Source: Brachycybe producta
Lineage: Eukaryota; Arthropoda; Diplopoda; Playtdesmida; Andrognathidae
Assembly (NCBI GenBank): GCA_036925085.1
Contig: JAUPFP010000010.1
Coordinates: 989,501 to 1,053,500 of the forward strand
Length of the DNA stretch: 64,000 nt
Direction: 5' to 3'
The translations under genes and the position numbers were made by a program. Under the pieces are notes generated by a model that had not been told where the DNA came from, made no database searches, and worked only from the letters and a program-made list of their open reading frames with translations. This document shows positions 10,954-23,069 of this stretch, piece by piece. Numbering within the stretch: position 1 is the first letter of the stretch; every line of letters starts with the position of its first letter.

Positions 10954-13900
10954 ATAACTAACCAACGTTAGACAATTTCAATAGAATCTTTTTAAATTCT
11001 TCTTTTTTTTTTGCTATATTCTACAAATTTATAACATTTTAAAAGACATTTTATACGATTTTTTTTGTAAGAAAATATCTGTGAATTATTAAGAAAAATA
11101 GCTGCACTAAATATTGATGTCAACCCCCCCCCCCCCCCTTTCAAGTTAGATGTAGTCACAGAAAGTAAAATCAACATTTACTTTGTTACTTTCACTTCGG
11201 ATTGACGTCAGTAACACCCCCCCCCCTCCCCTCTTTCCTATCCCTTGTTTTTCATTTTTTTTTTTGCAATTGAAATTGAAGAACAATGGAAAAACTCTCC
11301 AAATAATTAATCAATTCAAAATGTGGTTCTTGATCCCACGGAAACAAATATTGAGATCGAGGAACACTTATATTTCTTCTGTGAGAAATAGAGAGAGATG
11401 CGCCTAAGAGAGAGAGAGAGAGAGTCATTCAAACACAAATAAGAAAACCTTCTTTTTTTGAAAACAAAAAAAAATTCCTAACATAAAAGATAGTTTTCTT
11501 TTTTTTTTTCATGATTTTTATGATCATTTGAAGAGACAGCAAAAACAAAAAGGGTTCAGAAATAAACAACAAAAAGAAGGAATAATAGATTTTATACGTT
11601 GAAGTATCCATTCTCTTTTTTGGGTATATAAAAAGATGGATTACAATGGTTTTAACAGTTTTGTTTCTCTTATATAGAATCCGTTCATCCAACCGTGTAA
11701 CACGTGAGGGGATAGGGTACGGAGATATGTGGGATCACAATTGTTCTATATGTATTCTCACAAAATAGATACAACTTTTTTTGTTGTCTTTTTTGCTTTT
11801 TTCATCTCGATATTAAAATTGCACATTTAGCTTAAATAGATACGACCAGAGTTATGGAATAAAGGGTGAAAAACCTCATTGTTGATGTTGTTATTGTAAC
11901 AATCAACCAACATTTCTTATATCGATATATTATGTTGCGCCCTTAATTGCTATTTCCGTACTGAGATCATTCATTCGAACCCCCATATCAATGATAGTTA
12001 TGACACACTTGGCGTGAATAAAAAAAAACAACAACATAAGAGACATATTACATGTTTCATCTTGAGTCTTTTATTTTGCACGATAAATTCAAACCTGATA
12101 TAATAAATATCGAACAGAAATGCAACACGCCTGTCCTCAATTCCAAGCAAATATAAACGAATTATGCAACTGAAGATCACTTGAAGAAAGACCAGAATAT
12201 TTTTTTCCGTCTTAACCGAATTTTGTGTTAAAAATAATTTCAAATTAATTATAAAATAAAAAGTAATTTAAAATATCTTTGGTTCCCGCCTAAATTTTTT
12301 TTAATAAAAATCAATCATTTTGGATTACAGATTTTACATATAATAAAAATATGCCATGTTTATATAGGTGTGTGTAATAATAATATGTAAATTAAGCAGG
12401 ATTCAAAAATCAAAAGGGAATATACCAGGCCACTGATTTAAGTATTTTTCGCAAATTTATTTTTTCCTTTGTTTTGTTCTTTCTATTTTTGTTTTTAATT
12501 TTTAATATAAATTTATTTTCTTTATGTTTTTTGTTGTAATGTGTAATGATGTCTTATTATTGACCATTGGCTCCATTGTAAGTTGTTCATTGTAACCTTT
12601 TGAGGTCATTTTGAATAAACTCCATTAATTAATTAAAAGGGTTTTACAAAAGCTACTATCTCTCAAAGCCAACTTGGAAAACGACATCTTAAGTTTTTTC
12701 GTGTTAAAAAACATTTTATGTAGATTTTCCTTGTGATGTACTTAAAAAAAATTGTGTATTAACCGATATTTTCGTGTTATTCGTTTTAGTCATTTTTCAC
12801 TGTGTAACAAGAAATATAGTATGTTTGGTCCTGTCGCTTATACCTTGTAAACACATGAGTTAAATGAATTCAAATTCAATGTGTTTAGATTAATTATACG
12901 GAAGCCAGTTAAGGACATGAACCAAATAAAAATTGACTTTATTATTAATATTTTAAATTGAAATATTAAGTCAATATTTTGTCAATAGTTTATAAATTAT
13001 ATTTAAGTATTAACTCTCAATATTTTCAGATTATTAACTGAATAAATTGAATTCGGCAACATATTGTTTGTTTGCCCTTCACAGAGGGCTCTGTAGAACA
13101 CGTTTATTATTTAAATGCATTTAAATTATTAGGTGTAAACTAGGTATTGGGATATGTTTTTTTTTAAATGAAAATTCGTTTAAGACGAAGCAGATAATTC
13201 GAAAACACTGGTTAACATAAAAATTTTTTTTCTTTCCCAAGAATAGGAAGTTACAGTACCTAAAAATCCGTCTCATAACACGAAATAATAATGGTTCGTT
13301 TTTCAAATAGACTTAAAATTGTTAGACAAAAAAAATAATGTTTGTATTTTATATGTTTTGTGTCTTTCTTGTCGTTTTGAGTCTTATCACGTTTTGTAGT
13401 ACCATATTAATACATTATAAAAATATGTTTTAAAAATTTGTTTCTTGTAACACGAACAAAAAAATAACTGAGACCCTCATTTCGTCTTAAACAGTTTCCG
13501 CGGGATTAGAAGGGAAAAAAAAACAATGTTTCCTTTACTAAGAATAACTTGTTCCATATTCATTGAAAGAGTATTACGAAAAATAAAATACCATCTCGGG
13601 TACACATGTAAGAAAAATCAATATTTTAATTTGTATTTCAAAAATCTTAAGAAGGTTGTGTTGATCACTTTCAAAACACACACAAAAAAAAGTTAACAAA
13701 ATTCTACATATATTAGTATAGAATTTTGTTGTTGCTCTTAATGTAGAAACAAAGATATCTGCAAAGATTGATGTGAAAATAAATAAAAATATGCACAAAA
13801 ATCCTTTTTTTTTTTTAAAAAAAACTTGCATTTCACTCAAAAAGTGTATTTGTGATTTACTTTTAATACAGAGAAAACTACTCAAATGGTAAAAATTCAC

Positions 13901-14185
13901 TAGAATAAAGTTTTGCATTAGAACTTATCTAAGTTCTAAACTTTCTACTAAGCCTAAATTTGATTCTAGAAAAATAGGTTCCATTGATTTTTCTTTATTC
14001 ATTTTGACATAGGCCTTATATACTACCCATACATTAACATCATAATGTCATAGAAATTCGATGAAAACTGCAAGATGGTTGGTGGCTATTTTCAAATATT
14101 AATGTAATCAATATCGATTAATATATCATATATACTGTATAACTAACTGCAAGCTTATTTTACCTATTTTTCAGTGACAATGCTT
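10954..14185. other. intergenic sequence with degenerate repeats
   Basis: AT-rich, with poly-C/G tracts at about 11125-11138 and 11216-11226. Fragments of a dispersed word around TTCGTGTTAAACGAA (minus or plus strand) occur near 12190-12240, 12690-12810 and 13160-13500, and again at 21743-21870 and 28036-28120. No coding region or RNA gene was recognised. Confidence 0.4.
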
Positions 14186-14404
14186 TTAAAGCTAGGTACA
14201 GACGATCAATTCCCGCTTCTCCATATAGTTCTGATTTTCTTTTGAAGTTTTTTTTTATTTAGAGAGCACCTATTTTTTTTCTTCTCTTTTTAATTAATTT
14301 TGTTCATTATCAGATCACTGCAAGAGCATTACGATTTTAACAAATGTGCACGTTTCCACGTCTAGGATTGACAAGCCAAAATCGACTGTCTGTACCCAGT
14401 TTAA
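14186..14404. mobile_element. short TIR element (MITE-like)
   Basis: The left end TTAAAGCTAGGTACAGACGA and the reverse complement of the right end (CTTAAACTGGGTACAGACAG) form an imperfect terminal inverted repeat, continuing into TCAATTCCCGC versus TCGATTTTGGC. The interior of about 160 bp is non-coding. The flanking TTAA-like bases could be a target duplication. Confidence 0.55.
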
Positions 14405-14504
14405 GAGTTTATCTTGTATTAACTGAAAAGCTTTTTATACAGAGTGCGTTCAAAAAAATACAAAAAAAAATTAACCAGTGAATGTTTTGAAATGACACCT
14501 GAGT

Positions 14505-14864
14505 TCAGCCAGAAACTGTTTGTTTTAAATTCTGAACTCTAGATTATTCTGTCTTCCAGGAACAATTGTTTTAGAAACTAGAAGGGTAGTTTAATCATTT
14601 AAGACTATTTCAATGTTGATATCTTTTAAAATAAACTTTTTATAGACGAACATTTAAAAAAAATATCGTTTGCTGAAATTTCGATCACTTGCAAACTCGT
14701 ATAAAAAGCTTATTTTGAAAGACATAAAAATAAAATACTTGTACATGATTCCGTTGCCATTCTAGTTTCTAAAACACATTAAGATTTCTCGTACTTTTGC
14801 ACCTGAAAGACAGAATAATCAAGAGTTCGAAGGGTGTTTTAACACTTTAAAACTACCTTATATC
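14505..14864. repeat. PAL1 fold-back copy 4, well preserved
   Basis: The left arm carries GATTATTCTGTCTTCCAGG and TTTTAGAAACTAGAAGGGTA. The right arm carries CATTCTAGTTTCTAAAACAC and GCACCTGAAAGACAGAATAA, ending in AAAACTACCTTA. This copy defines the outer right terminus best. Confidence 0.8.
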
Positions 14865-15038
14865 AAAGCCTTTGCAAAATTTGACAAGTATGTTGCAACC
14901 ATTTGATCAAAATTAACAAATAATAGTATGAGTATCATTGTTTGGCTAAGTGGTACTTTGATCACCCTGTATAAAACCCCTCAAAGTATTCCCATACATA
15001 TTATTCTATTCTATAATTAAGTAACCCATCTTCGTATG

Positions 15039-15090
<52 letters not shown>

Positions 15091-15215
15091 ATCCTATTAC
15101 CTATGATTATAATAAGCTAAGGTCTTGTAAAAAAACAGGGTCCAGATTTTCAGATTCTAAATATACTTTGAAATCATACAGGAGACCCGAGACGGATAGA
15201 AATATATAAATATAA
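14865..15215. repeat. intergenic spacer with (TA)n at 15040-15088
   Basis: Short AT-rich spacer. The TA run is about 24 units. Nothing else was recognised. Confidence 0.7.
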
Positions 15216-15604
15216 TAGTGGGGTAACCCGTCATAAATGACGGGAGCAAAATTCACAGGCAATTGTGCGCATGCACGTCGTTTTTTCTTTTTTTTTTACT
15301 CATTTCATTTCAATTTCAGTCACCCCTCCCACTTTTTCCCCCTCCACGTTTCTCTCTCTCCCCCTTCTACACTTTCCAACCTTTCCCCCTCTCCAATTTA
15401 ATATCATGGGTTTTTTGGATGGGAAGGGTGCAACATATAGTTGACGTTGAGAAAAAAAAGCTGTTCATTTCTTTATTTATTTAAATTTATATAAATTCCG
15501 ATGTGCTTCAATGGTTGTACAGCGTTACTTCACAGATAGATAGACAGATAGATAGATAGATAGATAGATAGATACCCACACAGACCTGGGATATTATATA
15601 TATA
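15216..15604 (+). mobile_element. Helitron-like non-autonomous element, family A copy 1
   Basis: Starts TAGTGGGGTAACCCGTCATA with an 8-bp-arm palindrome (CCCGTCAT/ATGACGGG, 15227-15244). It then has a pyrimidine-rich body, a (GATA)n microsatellite at 15535-15573 and an end CAGACCTGGGATATTATA. Copy 2 (27343-27907) shares the same order over about 390 bp. A 5' subterminal palindrome, an internal tetranucleotide repeat and no long TIR resemble the INE-1/pearl type of non-autonomous Helitron. The assignment is by architecture only. Confidence 0.6.
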
Positions 15605-15617
15605 ATCATCATCATCA

Positions 15618-17072
15618 TCATTTCCTGTACCTTATCCCACAAGCAGCAGGGTCAGCCTTGCTGGTTCTAACTCTCCACTCGTTCCGATTTTGCACCAAGC
15701 CCCCAGTGACCCCACATGCCACCATATCCCGTTTTACTACCACATCCCAGGTTTGCTTGGGTCTTCCTCTACCCCATTTTATTCCCAGGTCTAAGTTCAT
15801 TGCCTGCCTCAGCAGCCCATCTTCTCCACTCCTGAGGACATGCCCAAACCACCACAGCCTATTTTCCTGCATCTTTTCTACTATATTTGTTACCCCTACA
15901 CTACCCCTAACAAAATCATTTCTGATCCTATCCCTTCTGGTCACCCCACTCATAAACCTTAGCAATCTCATCTCAGCTACCTGCATTCTATCCTCATGCA
16001 CCCTCTTGATTGCCCAACATTCTGACCCATACAACATAACTGGTCTGACTACTGTTCTATAAAACTTTCCCTTCAATTTTATAGGTAACTTCCTGTCACA
16101 TAAAACCCCACTAGCCTGCCTCCACCTATGCCAACCTGCTTTTATCCGGTTTGTGATGTCTAAGTCTAAGTTCCCATCATCTTGCAGCACAGATCCTAAA
16201 TATTTGAAGTCATGCACCTGCTGCATTAAACTGTCCCCAAGTCTAATCCCCTCATTCCACTGTTCTTTCCCATCCCACTGAAATTTCATGTACTCTGTTT
16301 TTGCCCTACTTATTTTCAACCCCTTTGATTCCAAGGCATTCCTAGTCTCCTCTAACCTTATCTTGAGTTCCATTTTGGATTCCCCAACTAAGACTATGTC
16401 ATCTGCAAACAGCATACACCAGGGGACCTCCTGCCTCACCCCTGCCAGTAACTCATCCAGGACCAAAATAAATAGATATGGACTAAGTGCTGAGCCCTGG
16501 TGTACACCCATCATAACACGAAAACTGTCAGAGAACCCCCAGGCAGTCTTAACGCTTGTCCGTGCATCCCTATACATGTCCCTCACCATATCTATATAAC
16601 TCTCACCCACCCCCTTCTTCTGTAAGACCTCCCACAATAACTTCCGTGGCACTCTATCATAGGCTTTCTCTAGATCTATAAATACCATGTGTAACTCTTT
16701 CTTGGCAGCCCGAAACTTCTCAATAACTTGCCGTACGGCAAAAATAGGGTGCATTGTGGATTTTCCTGGCATAAACCCAAACTGACTTCCCCCAATTGCA
16801 GTTTTACCCCGTAGTCGAGCTTCAATTACTCTCTCCCAAAGCTTCATCGTATGACTCATCAATTTAATACCTCTATAGTTCCCACATTCCTGAACATCAC
16901 CCTTCCCTTTGAAAATAGACACTAACCAGCTGTCCTGCCATGCACCTGGCATTCTATCCCCCATAGCCAATCTATTTAATAACTTTGTGAGCCAGGAAAT
17001 GGCAACATTCCCCAAGACCTTCCACACCTCTACTGGTATCCCATTTGGCCCTAAAGCCTTCCCTAGCTTCAT
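15618..17072 (-). pseudogene. RTE LINE reverse transcriptase domain
   Basis: An open segment of 484 codons encodes the reverse-transcriptase half of the LINE protein. It shows LGKALGPNGIPVEVWK, GDVQECGNYRGIKLMSHT (fingers), FGFMPGKSTMHPIFAVRQ, VFIDLEKAYDRVPR (catalytic Asp motif A), GVHQGSALSPYLF (motif B) and MLFADDIVLV (motif C, F-ADD). The thumb and C-terminal part contain KYLGSVLQDDG, MLYGSECWAIK and RLWWFGHVLR. The frame ends with CGIRYRK directly in the TGA repeat tail. The catalytic residues are intact, but the segment's first Met is internal: upstream in frame are TGA (17076-17078) and TAA (17094-17096). It could not make a full element protein. Confidence 0.9.
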
Positions 17073-17595
17073 TTTTCACAATGCCTGAACAATTTACTCA
17101 GCCCTAACCTGCTCCACTTCTTCTCTATCATTATTTCTTCTAGTGAAAGGCTCGTGCTCTACCCCCTCATTCATAAGCTTACTAAAATATTCCCCCACCT
17201 GTTCCGTACTGGCTCCCTACCCCACAATACTTTGCCCACATTATCCTTGACACTCACCACCTTTTCAATATCCCTGCCTTTATTCTCCCGAGCCCTAGCT
17301 ATTCTATATACTGCCATTTCTCCTGCTCTGGTACCTAACTTGGCATACATGTCTGCATATTTCTTATGCTTTGCTAAGGCTACCTGCTGTTTGGCCTCTA
17401 TCTTGGCACGCTTGTATTCTATCTGGGCTTCCCTGCTTCCATTGTGCCACCAAGTCTTGAAAGCATCTTCTTTTTAACTGCCATCTGTACCTCCTCATCT
17501 CACCACCAAGTTTCTCTGTCTAATCGAGACCCCCTTACTCGTACTGTCCCTAGTACCTCGTTTCCACAATCACGGATCTGTCGTGCTACCCTTGT
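17073..17595 (-). pseudogene. RTE LINE linker region, frameshifted
   Basis: Minus-strand pieces in different frames join the two LINE domains: TRVARQIRDCGNEVLGTVR, then ETWW-stop-DEEVQMAVKKK, then after a frameshift DAFKTWWHNGSREAQIEYKR and KYADMYAKLGTRAGEMAVYR, then after another shift EYFSKLMNEGVEHEPF and REEVEQVRAE-stop. The order and Trp/Lys-rich WW-EEVQ-AVKKK pattern are normal for the EN-RT linker of RTE proteins. Two in-frame stops and at least two frameshifts show the element is dead. Confidence 0.75.
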
Positions 17596-18624
17596 TCACA
17601 GCTCTCCTGCAGTGCCATCTAAATCCCATGCTATCTTACCTGCCATTTTCTTAAACTCTTCCACCTTGTCTGGTAATGCCCACCACCTAATTGCTGTCTC
17701 CCCTCTATGTCTGACCACCTGTTTTGCACCCCTTGGTTTTAGGTCTAACACTACTAGCCTATGTTGTCCCGCTAAGTTTTCACTCGGTATCACTTTACAA
17801 TCCTTGCACTCATTTCTATCCTCACTCCGAATCATGAAGAGATCAATCTGGGATTCTCCTGCCCTGCTCTTAAAAGTAATCAAATGTTCCTCTTGCTTCT
17901 GGAATAATGTGTTTGCTAAAATTAACTTATGTGCCACTGCTGCCTCCAGGATACTCTCCCCTGCTTTATTTCGCTCTCCATAGCCCCACCCACCATGTAC
18001 CTCTTCATACCCTTCCCTACCTCTACCTACATGTCCATTAAAGTCCTCACCAATTATGACCCGTTCCTTCCTACTCAGGCCCAACATCAGGTCATCAAAC
18101 TGTTCCCAGAATGCTAGCTTCCTGGCAGTATCTAATCCAACCTGGGGGCCATATGCACTAACTACATTTATAACAATGCCACCCCAAACTACCTTTACTA
18201 CTAACAGCCTACTATTTATCTGCCTAACCTCAACCACACTATGTCTGAGTTCCTGATCTAGGACAATTCCCACTCCATTTCTACCCTCCTCACTACTGGC
18301 ATAAATTAATTTATACCCATCCCGAATGTCCCTGGATTTATCCCCTTTCCATCTTGTCTCCCGTAGACATGCAACATTTACCCTCCTAGCCTTTAGCACG
18401 CTAGATAACTCCCTAGTCTTCCCTGTCAAACTCCCTATATTCCAGGTGCCAAACCTAAGTTTAGTACCTCCACTTCTACCACTACTTCCAAGACCTCCTT
18501 GTTGTTGATGCTGGACTCGCTTCTTTAGCCCCTCCCGTCCACTGTGGGGTAGCCCTTGCCAATTTGTCACAGCCACCGGGCGTTGCAGCTGCGCGTCGCT
18601 TATGGCGGGGGACGCCCTAGCCAT
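17596..18624 (-). pseudogene. RTE LINE endonuclease domain
   Basis: An APE-type endonuclease segment that normally nicks target DNA for target-primed reverse transcription. Visible motifs in order: KLRFGTWNIGSLTGK, VACLRETRWKG (normally QETRWKG, catalytic Glu retained), NVVSAYGPQVG, IIGEDFNGHVG (family pattern GDFN, here with Glu inserted for Gly), ESQIDLFMIR and GQHRLVVLDL (His retained). I place the start at the Met at 18622-18624 (MARASPAI) because the 16 codons upstream are hydrophobic, AT-rich host-like sequence. The segment ends at a TGA (17596-17598) where the family protein continues into the linker. Confidence 0.87.
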
Positions 18625-19759
18625 ATATCTACACGTATTTATTATAAGTGGTAATAGAAAAATGATCAGCAAATAACATTGGGGTCAGCAAACATCAACC
18701 ACAAACGACCTCAATATCATTTTGAAAAAAAAAATAATAATCTAATTCCATCTATTCATAAACTACACTTTTACTAAGAATCAGATCTGTGAAAATTCAA
18801 AATGAATATAACGCAAATTCTGCAACAATTCTGCAACAACTCAAAAGAACCCATTCAAAAATTTCAAATTTGGAAAATTTTACATCAGTTGTTGTTTTTT
18901 TATTCATACTTTATGTCTATTAAAAATTTCCATTTCAAAAGTTAACGTTTCATTAATTCCATCCCGTGCAGTTGGTTCCAAACGAAGCAACACACACAAA
19001 AAACCGCAATGTGTATTTGAATGCTACGAATTTAGTTCATCTTTTTAAGTAAAGATGCCAACAAAAAAATTTCCACAAACACACGAAATTATGAACAAAA
19101 ATGTCACAAAGGTCTTTTTGTTTATCTCTCTTTGTTAAAGAGGGGGGGGGGGATTCAATAAATAAAAACCGTTTTTGAACCGAACCAACCTCAAAATAAA
19201 GTTAAGCTTAAAAAACGATGCAAGATAAAACTCTCTATAGTAAGTCTATGAAGAGTTTTTAAGTTTAGCTTTGTTAAAGTTTCACTTTGGATTAAGTAAA
19301 CCGTTTTAGAATGCGACCATAAATCTTAGGTCACTTCTGAACACCAAAATTAAAATTTCTTATCAAACCAAAGGTCTCTCCCCCCCCCATTCTGTCTCTT
19401 GATCACACACACACAAAACAGGAGTGTAATTCTGTAACATCCCCTTTTTAATTAAGACTCATCAATCATTTGACACGATTATTATTGTATGTAATATGTA
19501 TGGAGGTACAATATTACATTGTGAAAGCTCACAACCAAAAAAAAAACACAAAAAACAAACGAAAACAACATTGTATAATATGGTGGTGACACTGATGATG
19601 AAAGCAAAACAGCAATTAAATTGACCCCCTATATACAGTGTATAAGCAAAAAGCTGTTTTTCGAAAATTTTTCTATAAAGAAACTTGTGCAAATGCTGTA
19701 CACAAACACAGGTTGATAAATATGAAATTATGAATTATGAAATCAAACAAAACGCGAAA
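18625..19759. other. intergenic sequence
   Basis: AT-rich, with a poly-G run (about 19143-19152) and a short poly-C run. The first 50 bp are the right-hand flank of the LINE. No gene seen. Confidence 0.45.
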
Positions 19760-20090
19760 GTTTTTCATTCAAGAGAGAAAGCTTTTTAGAAACTAGAAGG
19801 GTATTCCCAATCACGTAGAGTATTCTCATGTTGATATCGTTCAAAATAAACTTATTATTTTGAAAAAAAAAAATTGAAAAAATATATTACCTGCTTTAAA
19901 AAAAGTTTGGTCATTTTCAAACTCACATAAAAAGCTTATTTTGAAAGATAAGCAGCAACATGAAAATGCCCTCAAGTGATTGAGCTACCCTTCTAGTTTC
20001 TAAAACACATTCAAATTTCTGTTCATTTTGCACCTGAAAGACAGAATAAGAGCATTTACCTCTCTCAAAACCACCTCAAGAGTAATTTGA
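19760..20090. repeat. PAL1 fold-back copy 5
   Basis: The left core TTTTTAGAAACTAGAAGGGTA (19786 onwards) with ATATCGTTCAAAATAAAC pairs with the right arm AAAAAGCTTATTTTGAAAGA, TTGAGCTACCCTTCTAG and GCACCTGAAAGACAGAATAA. It ends in AAAACCACCTCAAG. The left outer arm is shortened. Confidence 0.8.
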
Positions 20091-21181
20091 GATTGATTAA
20101 CTTTGTTAATGAAGTATTTGACATTTTTGATTTCATAATAATAATTCACTTTTATTTGTTGCATAATTTGAGATGATATTTAATATTAAATTGGAATGAA
20201 CTACATAAAGGGTGGGTTCTTTATTTGCAAAAATAACAACAATAACAACATAATTAAAATGTGTGTTTTAAAATATTCAAATTTGTCTATTGGATGTGAC
20301 GCACCCTCGAAGGAGGGGCAAATATAGTTTCTTTTCATTCAGATTGGTTCCTTATTATAAAACTTGAAAAACTGAGCACAACATTTTCGGCTGTTTTTTT
20401 TTTTTTTTTTTCTCTTTTCTCTTTTCAGGAGAAGATTTTTGCGAGTGTGTAATATTGTACACATGTGTGATATCTTTGTAAGTGTGTGTTTGCAAAACTG
20501 TGTTATCAACATCATAGGATATGATCTTTCTACAACATTTCTCAGAGTCAGAGTCAGTCAGTGAGAGTGTGTGTGGCAGCTTTTTGCTGCTGCTGCTGCT
20601 TTTTTCTAACCCCAGAAGAGGCTACAATTTCAACCGATTCACTTTCTATCTCTTTCGCACTCACTCACTCACTCGCTCGCTTTATGTGAGATGCATGTGT
20701 GTAACAATTGTGCGCCTCAACAAAAGCAGAACTAAGTGAGAAGAGTGAAAAGTTGCCTTTTTTTCACTTTGACAAGGGAAAAGAAAGATAAGACAGACAG
20801 AGGATATTTTTTTTTCTCTCTTATTCTTCCCACTTAAGTCGAAGGATACCCCACCTTAGATAAAGTGGGGCACAAACACAAATAAGAAGAGTAGCACTTC
20901 AACCTCATTTTTTTTTTTCTTGCTTGTTTTGCCGTCAGTCAAAAACTGGAACCAAAAAGAAGAAATTTGTTTTTGTTTTTGTTTTTGTTTTGAGTGACAT
21001 AAGTTTTCAGTGAAAACAAAAGTTGTGAATATAAGGTGGTATTTACAACTGTTTTGCAACCAAACCAAACCAAAAAAAAAAATAATAATGGAAAAGAAAT
21101 GTACTTTTTTGGGTAAGTTGTACAAATATATTTCAATTTTTTAAAAAGAAATTGTTCATTTTAAAACATTTCATGTATTTT
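20091..21181. other. intergenic sequence
   Basis: AT-rich with long poly-T tracts and CTG/ACTC short repeats around 20580-20680. The small open frames here have no domain-like sequence. Confidence 0.45.
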
Positions 21182-21345
21182 ATAGTGTTGAGGAGTAATT
21201 TGTCAAAAGTAAAGAATTTTCAAGTAAATTTTATGTCATTTTCAAATGAGTATCAAATAACTTTCAAGTAATTAGTAAATTCATCACATTACTGTTACAA
21301 ATTTGTAATTTGTTATTGTAATTAATTCCCCTTTTTAATTAAAAT
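21182..21345. repeat. GTAATTA-rich dispersed repeat, copy 1
   Basis: An AGTGTTGAGGAGTAATTTG-like start with repeated AAAGTAA and GTAATTA words is shared with 46350-46545 (AGTGTTGGAAAGTAATTTC). It is a recurrent, diverged non-coding repeat of DNA-transposon style. I cannot see its termini clearly. Confidence 0.45.
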
Positions 21346-21742
21346 ACTATTACTTTAAATTACGTTTAAAATTACTATTGATTTTATATATTTTTTTTTG
21401 TTCTCAAACTTTTCTGAACACGAGTTAACTCTATTCCTGATTTCTTGTATCAATTTAGAATTGATAAAAAAAAAATAATAAACTATTTTAGAGAAATTAA
21501 TTCTTTCTGATATTTATGCAGAAATTAATTTCTAAACTTGTACTCTAGAATTAAGTCGATGGCTAAACGCCAAAATAAAAGAGAAACAAACACACATTGT
21601 GATACGAAATATGAAGAAGTGGCTGCTGCTGCTGTTGGCTAAGAATAGGATGAAACTTTTTTCTCAGAATATTACAAATTTTCATTAGAATATTTTACGA
21701 AAAAGTAACACGAGAGAAGAAAAACACACGAAATGAAAAAGT

Positions 21743-21870
21743 CCAGAATATATTTTTTTTTTCGTGTTAAACGAAATCTGTGTTAACACTTTTATGTTAT
21801 TCTAAAGAACCATACCAGAAATATATTTTGTATTAGCTTATTTTTTTCGTGTTAAACGATGTATCATATG
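21743..21870. repeat. dispersed repeat around TTCGTGTTAAACGA
   Basis: TTTCGTGTTAAACGAAATCTG and TTATGTTATTCTAAAGAACC recur in the same order at 28036-28110, and partially at 12190-12240 and 12690-12810. The TCGTGTTAAACGA block is itself nearly palindromic. Function and class are unknown. Confidence 0.45.
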
Positions 21871-22031
21871 GAAAACTTTCACATAAATAATATAAACACG
21901 TCCACAGTTAATTAATTAATTATTATTATTGCATAGGACTACAACTAAAATGCATTATCGTCACGTCACACAAATATTGAACTCCAAAAGTGTAAAAGTT
22001 GGTGGAATAGAAAGGGAGAGAGAGAGAGGGA

Positions 22032-22076
<45 letters not shown>

Positions 22077-22811
22077 TCCTTCAGTAAACTAAGTGTAACA
22101 TTGGCTTCATCATCAAGAATATATTGCACTTAGATTTATGTTGCCCATTATTCAAAATGTTTACTTTCGTTTTGAGGCCATTTCGTTGGCGTTGTGTAGT
22201 TTAAAAAAAAACCGGTAAACATCGATTGGGCGTTTTAAAAAGTTTACATGAACAAAAATACAGAGAGAGAGAGAGAGAGAGTGAAATATGTCAGAAGTTG
22301 TATTTACAAATTGTCAACTTGAAAATCTGTCAGTTCAATTCTACCGGTAAATCTCTTTTTCATCACGTGGTGAAGAAGAAGTTTTAAAGCTAGCCAAAGG
22401 GCCTTATCATTACAGAAGAAAAAAAAAATCATGACAAAATTGTGACAGGCATGTCTTGTGCGCTTATTATTATATTATGACTATCCTATTGTGTGGTAAG
22501 ACCTACACCAATCGATCGCAATTCAGATGACAATATCGGTCATACTACTTTCTGACTGTTAAAACATCATATACCTTCATTTTCCTTCGTTTTCTAATGA
22601 TCCCAAAGGTCACTAATGATATTATCCTGTCATAATGAACGCCCTCTCAAATGCCATTATTTCTAAAATGTCAAAGGGCGGCTGGGGCCACATGTGAACA
22701 CATTCAAACGTGGATACACACCCATTTGCATCATCCTGTACACACCTGAAAAGCGACACCCCACTCCTATTATATATCCATATTATTATGAGGATTTATT
22801 TTTTTTTGTAA
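21871..22811. repeat. intergenic sequence with (GA)n tracts
   Basis: Contains a near-continuous (GA)n block at about 22014-22074 and a shorter one at about 22263-22281. The rest is AT-rich sequence without recognisable genes. Confidence 0.7.
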
Positions 22812-22945
22812 TTATATATTGACAATGCATCTTGTGGCGCTTGGATCTTAAGGTCCCTCTGCCATAAGCCAACCGGCTGTTTGCAGAGTATTTTTTTTTG
22901 TAATTTTAATTGTAATTATAATTGGGCGCATTCGGAAACAAAATT
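22812..22945 (+). repeat. LINE 3'-end fragment (CR1/L2-like)
   Basis: GGTCCCTCTGCCATAAGCC and GGCTGTTTGCAGAGTA parallel 840-895. They are followed by a TTTTAATTGTAATTATAATTG tail-like run. Interpreted as a heavily 5'-truncated LINE tail. Confidence 0.35.
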
Positions 22946-23069
22946 TAAAAGCTATGATTTTGTACTGCAATGAAAAAAAGTAGCAACTGGAAACAACATT
23001 TGGGTGGGGGGTGGGTGCGATTGTCAAAAGAAAAACGTGTCCAGAAGCCATGACTTGCTCCCCCTTACC

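Larger units (their letters stand above)
15605..18624 (-). mobile_element. RTE-type LINE, degenerate, near full length
   Basis: A single long open frame in origin, now broken. It has an apurinic-endonuclease-like domain (17596-18624), a linker (17073-17595) and a reverse transcriptase (15618-17072), ending in a (TGA/ATG)n tail at 15605-15620 that provides the stop codon. The sharp change from balanced to AT-rich composition at about 18625 marks the 5' border. Order, length of about 3 kb and trinucleotide tail are characteristic of the RTE clade (Proto2 is a possible alternative). The 3' end abuts family A copy 1. Damage includes stops at 17596-17598, 17094-17096 and 17076-17078, plus two frameshifts in the linker. 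Confidence 0.88.

Noticed and set aside
15658..18508. Several plus-strand open frames across the RTE element
   Set aside because: Antisense shadows of the minus-strand EN and RT coding sequence.
19595..19620. Hammerhead ribozyme core (CTGATGA...GAAA)
   Set aside because: CTGATGATGAAAGC has the words, but no three-helix arrangement can be drawn around it.
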